Shown here: positions 25,243-30,257 of the stretch, piece by piece
Layout: the number at the start of each line of letters is the position of its first letter
How positions within the stretch are numbered: the first letter of the stretch is position 1
Source: Clostridia bacterium
Lineage (GTDB): Bacteria; Bacillota; Clostridia; Oscillospirales; Acutalibacteraceae
Length of the DNA stretch: 30,257 nt
Direction of reading: 5' to 3'
Assembly (NCBI GenBank): GCA_017454565.1
Contig: JAFTCS010000006.1
Coordinates: 1-30,257 of the forward strand
Made by a program: the position numbers and the translations under genes
The notes under the pieces: generated by a model
Database searches by the model: none
Seen by the model: the letters and a program-made list of their open reading frames with translations, nothing else
What the model was told of the DNA's origin: nothing

Positions 25243-25848
25243 ATGACATATTCCGATATTAAAATTATAACCGCTTCTCCCGATGATTTTGAGATAAACA
25301 GGAATGAGCTTGCTCAGCGCCTGCGCTGCGACAGAAACAGTCAAATTGTCCTGCCGGAGTCATGCACTGCGGCTTTCAACAGCGCCGTTCGTTACAAATG
25401 CGCATACATCCGTACATCGGTTGAACTTAATGAGTATATATGCGACTTCGGTTTTATGAAAATTCCCAGCCGCGACCTTTACAGAAATCTGACAGGGTGC
25501 AGCGAAGCCTTCGTCATGGCATTCACAACCGGGATCGCTGTTGACAGGCTGCTTGCGCGCCTTAACATAACCTCCCAGGCTGAACATTTTATTACGGATG
25601 CCCTGTCGTCTGCGGCGATTGAGAGCTTTTGCGACTACGCCTGCCGTATTATCCGGGAAAATACCGGATGTGTACCCCGTTTCAGTCCGGGCTACGGCGA
25701 CCTTGACATAACCTTTCAGGAACCGCTGCTTTCACGGCTCAGCGCCCGCGAAACTCTGGGAATTACCCTGAACAGCGCCTTTCTGATGACTCCCGTTAAA
25801 TCCATAACAGCCATTATGGGCATAAAGAAACAAGAGGGCAGAACATGA
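25243..25848 (+). CDS. Methionine synthase reactivation (activation-domain) protein
   Basis: This 201-residue protein resembles the stand-alone form of the C-terminal activation domain of MetH, which binds S-adenosylmethionine and helps reductive remethylation of the oxidised cobalamin. The hallmark RFSPGYGDLDI (about 145-155) and the following LSARETLGITLNSAFLMTPV match it. The upstream-extended frame (25189) runs into the repeat, so I use the ATG at 25243, though its RBS is poor. The stop codon overlaps the metH ATG by 4 bp (ATGA), which indicates translational coupling. The neighbouring MetH lacks this domain, so the two form one functional unit. Confidence 0.85.
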   Translation: MTYSDIKIITASPDDFEINRNELAQRLRCDRNSQIVLPESCTAAFNSAVRYKCAYIRTSVELNEYICDFGFMKIPSRDLYRNLTGCSEAFVMAFTTGIAVDRLLARLNITSQAEHFITDALSSAAIESFCDYACRIIRENTGCVPRFSPGYGDLDITFQEPLLSRLSARETLGITLNSAFLMTPVKSITAIMGIKKQEGRT

Positions 25849-28211
25849 AAAAGATAACCGAGCTTATAAAAGAAAAACGTCTGTACTTCGACGGCGGTAC
25901 CGGCACAGTGCTGCAAAGCATGGGGCTTCCGCCGGGAAGATCGCCGGAGCTGTGGAACTTAGAGCAGCCCGGAAAGATAATCTCACTGCACAATGCGTAT
26001 TTTGACGCCGGCTGCAACATAATAAAGACAAATACCTTCGGAGTAAACCGCTGCAAGTTCGCGAACTACCGAGAACTGATCGCTGCCGGTATCGGATGTG
26101 CCAAAAAAGCCGCTCAGGGCAGGGAAGAGGCTTATGTTGCTTATGACGTAGGGCCTACCGGCAGACTTCTTGAACCGTTGGGCGACCTGTCCTTTGATGA
26201 AGCTGTGTCCATATTCGCGGATAACATCAAAGCTGCTGCCGGCTGCGGAGCAGATCTGGTGCTGATCGAGACAATGAACGACAGTCTTGAAACAAAGGCG
26301 GCAGTTTTAGCGGCAAAGGAAAACTGTGACTTGCCGGTATTCGTCACAAACGTATACGATGCTTCCGGCAAGCTTATGACAGGCGCCGATCCGCTGGCGA
26401 TGATAGCCATGCTTGAGGGTCTGCGCGTGGATGCTCTGGGTATGAACTGTTCCCTCGGTCCGGATAAGATGCTTGAAATAATCGGTCAGTTCAGGGAGTA
26501 TTCCTCTACTCCGGTCATTGTCAACCCTAACGCCGGTCTGCCTGAGGTAAGGGACGGCAGGACGGTTTTTAATATTGACGCTGATGAATTTTCGGATTAC
26601 ATGGTGAGTCTTGCCGAAAGCGGAGCCTGCATTTTAGGCGGCTGCTGCGGTACTACGCCGGAATTCATAGCCAAAACCATAGCAAAGACAAGAAACCTGC
26701 CCTACGCATATCCGGAGGAAAAGGATATAACCGTGGTGTCGTCCTATACTCATGGCGTTGTCATCGGAAAAGACCCGGTGCTCATCGGCGAGAGGATCAA
26801 CCCCACAGGCAAATCAAAGCTCAAGGCCGCACTTCGTTCCGGCGACCTTAATTATATATTGAATGAAGCTATCCGGCAGTCAGAGACCGGCGCCCATGTG
26901 CTGGACGTAAATGTAGGTCTTCCCGAGATAGACGAGACTGCCATGATGCTCAGATGCGTGTCGGCTATCCAGTCGGTCAGCGACCTGCCGCTGCAGATAG
27001 ACTCCACCAAGGCGGAGACTCTCGAGGCATCGCTGCGCATGTACAACGGCAAGGCTTTCGTCAATTCCGTAAACGGCACCGAGGACAGCATGAACGCGGT
27101 GCTGCCCGTTGTGCAGAAGTACGGCGGTGTGCTCATCGCCCTGACCATAGATGAAAGCGGTATTCCCGATAATGCCGCCGACCGTGTCCGTGTTGCACAG
27201 CGTATCATTGAGCGCGCATCAGAATACGGCATAAAAAAGAAGGACATCGTAGTTGACCCTCTTGCTCTTACGATCTCGTCAAATCCGGAGAGCGCCGCTA
27301 TAACACTCGAAGCGGTGCGCAGGCTGGGAGAGCTTGGAATAAAAACCAGCCTTGGCATATCGAATATTTCCTTCGGTCTGCCTAAAAGGGAGCTTATAAC
27401 CGCCACTTTCTATGCAAACGCCCTGCAGTGCGGTCTGAACTGTGCCATTATGAACCCTTTTTCCGAGGTCATGATGAACACCTATTATACTTACCGCGCT
27501 CTTCACGGACTGGACAAGGGCTGCACAGACTACATTGCCTACGCGTCAGCCGAAGGCGCCGAGCCTGAAAAGAAGCCTGCCGCCGATAATGTCAGTCTGC
27601 ATTCGTCAATTGTAAAGGGGCTTAAAGATCAGGCGGTGAGCTGCGCTGCGTCTCTGCTTAACGACACGCAGCCCCTTGATGTTATAAATCTGCACATTGT
27701 TCCCGCGCTGAACGAAATAGGCGAGGCATTCGAGAAGAAAAAGGCTTATCTGCCGCAGCTTCTTATGAGTGCCGAAGCCGCTTCTGCCGCTTTCGAGGAG
27801 GTCAAAAAGCGTATTCCCGCCGACAAGACCGACAAAAGCAAGGCTATCGTTTTAGCGACCGTCAAGGGCGATATCCACGATATAGGAAAGAATATTGTAA
27901 AGGTGCTGATGGAGAGTTACGGCTTCACGGTTTATGATCTTGGCAGAGACGTACCGCCGGAGCGAGTGCTTGCCTGCGCACTTGAAAACAACTGTAAATT
28001 AGTCGGTCTGAGCGCACTGATGACCACTACGGTGCCCGCTATGGCCGAAACGATAGAGCTTCTGAAAAAGCACGACCCGGATTTTACCGCTATGGTCGGC
28101 GGCGCTGTGCTTAATCAGGAGTATGCCGATATGATAGGTGCCGATTATTACGGCGCAGACGCAATGGACAGTGTACGCTTTGCCCAGAGATACTACGGCG
28201 CCGCAGAATAA
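25845..28211 (+). CDS. metH: Cobalamin-dependent methionine synthase without activation domain
   Basis: This 788-residue protein makes methionine from homocysteine and methyltetrahydrofolate. The homocysteine-binding barrel (about 5-285) has FDGGTGTVLQ and the zinc ligands C202 (GMNCS), C267 and C268 (GGCCG). The pterin-binding barrel (about 305-570) has IGERINPTGKSK, LDVNVG and the SLGISNISFGLP block. The helical cap (about 585-660) and B12-binding domain (about 665-785) follow, with GDIHDIGKNI carrying the DxHxxG lower ligand H678. E. coli MetH is over 1200 residues because it also has the activation domain, which here is the separate gene just upstream. Length and domain order fit the short form known in Firmicutes and Thermotoga. 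Confidence 0.94.
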   Translation: MKKITELIKEKRLYFDGGTGTVLQSMGLPPGRSPELWNLEQPGKIISLHNAYFDAGCNIIKTNTFGVNRCKFANYRELIAAGIGCAKKAAQGREEAYVAYDVGPTGRLLEPLGDLSFDEAVSIFADNIKAAAGCGADLVLIETMNDSLETKAAVLAAKENCDLPVFVTNVYDASGKLMTGADPLAMIAMLEGLRVDALGMNCSLGPDKMLEIIGQFREYSSTPVIVNPNAGLPEVRDGRTVFNIDADEFSDYMVSLAESGACILGGCCGTTPEFIAKTIAKTRNLPYAYPEEKDITVVSSYTHGVVIGKDPVLIGERINPTGKSKLKAALRSGDLNYILNEAIRQSETGAHVLDVNVGLPEIDETAMMLRCVSAIQSVSDLPLQIDSTKAETLEASLRMYNGKAFVNSVNGTEDSMNAVLPVVQKYGGVLIALTIDESGIPDNAADRVRVAQRIIERASEYGIKKKDIVVDPLALTISSNPESAAITLEAVRRLGELGIKTSLGISNISFGLPKRELITATFYANALQCGLNCAIMNPFSEVMMNTYYTYRALHGLDKGCTDYIAYASAEGAEPEKKPAADNVSLHSSIVKGLKDQAVSCAASLLNDTQPLDVINLHIVPALNEIGEAFEKKKAYLPQLLMSAEAASAAFEEVKKRIPADKTDKSKAIVLATVKGDIHDIGKNIVKVLMESYGFTVYDLGRDVPPERVLACALENNCKLVGLSALMTTTVPAMAETIELLKKHDPDFTAMVGGAVLNQEYADMIGADYYGADAMDSVRFAQRYYGAAE

Positions 28212-28255
28212 TCTGACCGACCGCTTCATAAACTCTTTAAAAAGGAGTGAAGCTA

Positions 28256-28903
28256 TTGAAAAAGGTCGGGATGATAGCGGCTGAGCCTGTCAGAAGATTG
28301 GTGGGGAAGAGCCGTGAGGAAATAAGGAGAAACGGCGCTTTTGTGCTGTTCTGCTTTGTGCTGTGCGGCGGGATAGTCTGGGGCGCTCTCAGCTCGCGTA
28401 CAGCCGGACTGGATATGCTCAACAGACTGGACTTTATTCTCCAGACGAATTTTGAGCTGAGGTGCAGTCAGGGACCTGCATCGGCTTTTGTGTCAAGCTT
28501 TGCATCGGCTGCCGTTTTCATGCTTGTCATACTGCTGCTCGGGCTGTCTTTGTGGGGCGGATTCATAGCTGTTGCGCTGCCGTTTTTCAAGGGCTACGGC
28601 TATGGGCTGTCGGTGGGCTACCTTTACGGCGCCTACGGTTTTAAGGGAGTATTGTATAATCTGCTGGTCATACTTCCGGGCACTTTCATATCTTCTGCGG
28701 TAATTGCTGCGGGTGCCTTGTGTGCACTGCGCAGCTCTGTAAAAAGCACTGCCGGTCTGTTCAGGTCTCCTGTGCGTGACGACCCTAAGGAGCAGCTGAA
28801 GCGCTACCTTCTTACAATGCTCAGGCTGTCTTTGCTGTGTCTTGCGGCAAGTATAATTGACGTGCTGTGCGCTTTCTGTTTTTCATGGATATTTGATTTT
28901 TAA
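28256..28903 (+). CDS. SpoIIM-like (stage II sporulation protein M family) membrane protein
   Basis: This 215-residue protein has about five hydrophobic segments. The arrangement resembles the SpoIIM/DUF95 family, whose sporulation member takes part in the peptidoglycan-dissolving DMP complex. FFKGYGYGLSVGYLYGAYG and the following LLVILPGTFISSAVIA are the most family-like parts. The best start is a TTG at 28256, 8 bases after AAAGGAG; a GTG at 28247 lies on the RBS itself. It follows metH by 44 bp without a terminator and may be read from the same transcript. Divergence is high, and a role in sporulation is not shown. Confidence 0.72.
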   Translation: MKKVGMIAAEPVRRLVGKSREEIRRNGAFVLFCFVLCGGIVWGALSSRTAGLDMLNRLDFILQTNFELRCSQGPASAFVSSFASAAVFMLVILLLGLSLWGGFIAVALPFFKGYGYGLSVGYLYGAYGFKGVLYNLLVILPGTFISSAVIAAGALCALRSSVKSTAGLFRSPVRDDPKEQLKRYLLTMLRLSLLCLAASIIDVLCAFCFSWIFDF

Positions 28904-28920
28904 GCGCAGGTCAGGGGGAC

Positions 28921-29297
28921 TTTTGCGCCAGCGTGACGCTGGACCCTTGTTCGCGGGGTTCGCTGCGCTGCGCTCCGCTCTGAGTTCAAGGCGAAACTTT
29001 ACCCTCGCGCACAGCGGCAAGCTGCCGTTCCCCTGTTCGCGGAGATCGCTAAACAAGGCGAAACTTTACCCTCGCGCACAGCGGCAAGCTGCCGTTCCCC
29101 TGTTCGCGGAGATTGCTAAACAAGGCGAAACTTTACCCTTGCGCACAGCGGCAAGCTGCCGTTCCCCTGTTCGCGGAGATCGCTAAACAAGGCGAAACTT
29201 TACCCTCGCGCACAGAAAGAAATAACAGCCGCGATCGGTTTAGTTCGAGTCATAGTAGACCTTGAACGCGAAATAGTCCAGTGCGGTCACGCACCGC
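28921..29297 (-). repeat. Composite intergenic repeat, inverted copy of 7367-7622 with expansion
   Basis: Read on the minus strand this matches 7367-7622 along most of its length. An exact 31-bp block lies at 29267-29297, followed by the ACCGATCGCGG block, and the AGAGCGGAGCGCAGCGCAGCGA to palindrome block lies at 28928-28982. A 67-bp tandem expansion at 28990-29214 sits between them. I see no gene in it; open frames crossing it only follow the repeat. Confidence 0.85.
28990..29214 (-). repeat. 67-bp tandem repeat, three full copies plus part
   Basis: Units start at 28990, 29057 and 29124, exactly 67 bp apart, and a fourth partial unit starts at 29191. Copies differ at one or two bases (for example GATCGCT versus GATTGCT). 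Each holds the palindrome CGGCA-AGC-TGCCG. There are no unique spacers, so this is not CRISPR. Confidence 0.93.
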
Positions 29298-29535
29298 GCA
29301 CAGAGAAATATCCCAAAACGACAACACAAAAGTTTTGCTCAAGCTTTTTCAAAAGCTTGCAGGGTGCAGGGACAGAGTCCCTGCACGCTCTCCGCAGAGA
29401 GCGGAACACCTTGGGGTTTCAGGGGCTTGCCCCTGACATTTAGGCTTTTTAGCATGTCCTTGACAAAGGACATGCACTCAGAATTCAGCTATTTCAGGAA
29501 AGGGTCCGGGGGTTCCCCGGAAAGGGATTGTTTTA
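29298..29535 (-). repeat. Hairpin-string composite repeat, copy B
   Basis: Read on the minus strand: a 10-bp hairpin with loop TGTC (29475-29452), a hairpin at about 29435-29418, an extra GCTCTC/GAGAGC hairpin (29403-29388), a 10-bp hairpin with loop TCT (29387-29365), a 7-9 bp hairpin (29359-29340), then AAAACTTTTGTGTTGTCG (about 29336-29319). Order, loops and linkers match copy A while stem sequences differ. CCGGGG/CCCCGG (about 29507-29521) lies just upstream of the next gene. Confidence 0.85.
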
Positions 29536-30257
29536 ATGTCAGCTTCTACCGGCCGTAAGTACGGCATTTCTGATTTTTTTAGCGGTTACTTCTCTAATTT
29601 TGGACGGCTCATTATTGTCAATTTGCTGTTCAGTGCGCCTCTGGCTGTGCTGATAGGCGTTATGGCTCTGCTCATCGTCAGGTTTGGTGAGCTGAGCTGG
29701 TTCGTTATCTTTCTGCTCATCCCGCTGATGTCTCCGTTTTTTGCGGGACTTACAAACGTGTGCAGGAAGCTTGTCTCCGAAAACAGCTTCCGACCTGTAA
29801 AGGATTTCTTCAAAGGTATAAAGGAAAACTGGCTGTTCTTCTTAATAAACTCAATATTTTTCTACGCGCTCACTGCCGGCATGTTTATGATGATAACCAT
29901 AAACCGCGAATCCGGCGGCGGACCGGTACTTGTCTACCTTATCATAATGTCGCTTACTTCGCTGGTGTTCCTTATGATGGAATTTTCGGCGCTGGTCATG
30001 GCGGCATCGGTGGACATCGGCTTTACCGACATACTCCGCAACTCACTGGTGCTTATCGGCAAGGGCATCACGAACCACCTTAAAACGCTTTTTGCACTGC
30101 TTTTTGCGGCTTTCGTGCTGTATACCATTATAGCTACCATCCCGTCAATGATCGTTTCGCTTATTGTTGTCGGTGTGCTTACGGCTTTGCTGCTGCCCGC
30201 ACTGCTTACATATATCGTGGTCTACAATTCATACCAGACCATCGAAAAGCATGTTAT
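29536..30257 (+). CDS. Polytopic membrane protein, partial (DUF624/YesL-like)
   Basis: An open frame starts at ATG 29536, 6 or more bases after AAAGGGA, and runs without a stop through the right edge, giving at least 240 residues. It is strongly hydrophobic, with about six membrane segments. FSNFGRLIIVNLLFSAPL followed by FFAGLTNVCRKLV and FFKGIKENWLFFLINS resembles the YesL/DUF624 pattern, in which a short cytoplasmic loop links segments. The similarity is loose and I would not assign a function. The gene is cut by the window. Confidence 0.65.
   Translation, partial: MSASTGRKYGISDFFSGYFSNFGRLIIVNLLFSAPLAVLIGVMALLIVRFGELSWFVIFLLIPLMSPFFAGLTNVCRKLVSENSFRPVKDFFKGIKENWLFFLINSIFFYALTAGMFMMITINRESGGGPVLVYLIIMSLTSLVFLMMEFSALVMAASVDIGFTDILRNSLVLIGKGITNHLKTLFALLFAAFVLYTIIATIPSMIVSLIVVGVLTALLLPALLTYIVVYNSYQTIEKHV

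Noticed and set aside
28857..29186. 109-residue open frame across the 67-bp tandem repeat
   Set aside because: It is out of frame with the SpoIIM-like gene and its sequence only follows the DNA repeat; no RBS or family match.
28990..29214. Possible CRISPR array
   Set aside because: Units are adjacent 67-bp copies with no unique spacers and no cas genes nearby; the 28-bp array at 7546 fails for the same reason.

Overview
The window looks like a chromosomal segment of a starch-degrading, low-to-mid GC Firmicute close to Ruminococcus (Clostridia, Oscillospiraceae). This rests on strong sigma-A type promoters and AGGAGG-type ribosome binding sites, DUF4317, DUF3592 and SpoIIM-like proteins, a large secreted GH13 amylase with CBM26 and Ig-like domains, and a split cobalamin methionine synthase system. 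No rRNA or other species marker is present, so the genus is an inference.

Layout. 1-221: no gene, several nested inverted repeats. 222-679: five tRNA genes on the minus strand (transcribed Gly-TCC, Arg-TCT, His-GTG, Gln-TTG, Lys-TTT) from a near-consensus promoter at 698-726. 923-1859: a flavin reductase-like protein and a small Cys-rich protein, closed by a terminator. 2050-10343: a surface-polymer locus with an ExoA-like glycosyltransferase, an ABC-2 export permease without its ATPase, a TagB/TagF-like glycerophosphotransferase, two tandem Stealth phosphotransferases, and a 901-residue GT2 plus glycerophosphotransferase fusion. These families together suggest a phosphodiester-linked, teichoic-acid-like glycan. 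10479-15956: an MBOAT acyltransferase, a DHHW/AlgX-like SGNH protein, an FkbH-type HAD enzyme and an acyl carrier protein. This resembles a Dlt (D-alanylation) system in which an FkbH enzyme, which loads glyceryl groups from 1,3-bisphosphoglycerate, takes the place of DltA. It may decorate the polymer made next door with a three-carbon hydroxyacyl group, and is the best candidate for an undescribed system here.

15957-16683 is non-coding and repeat-rich, ending in two back-to-back terminators. 16684-18272 (minus strand) holds a DtxR/MntR-like regulator, a DUF3592 gene broken by a 7-bp tandem duplication, and a NifX/NifB-like small protein. 18503-19666 is a DUF4317 protein. 20033-24808 is the secreted amylase. 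25243-28211 is a two-gene operon of a methionine synthase reactivation protein and a MetH lacking that domain. 28256-28903 is a SpoIIM-like membrane protein, and a partial membrane protein runs off the right edge.

The intergenic regions at 7367-7622, 15957-16180, 24962-25196 and 28921-29535 share parts of one composite repeat family, in both orientations. The best-matched pair, 24962-25098 and 29475-29305 read on the minus strand, consists of strings of hairpins whose stem sequences differ while pairing, loops and linkers are kept. A MITE-like element at 13517-13677 separates the DHHW gene from the FkbH gene.
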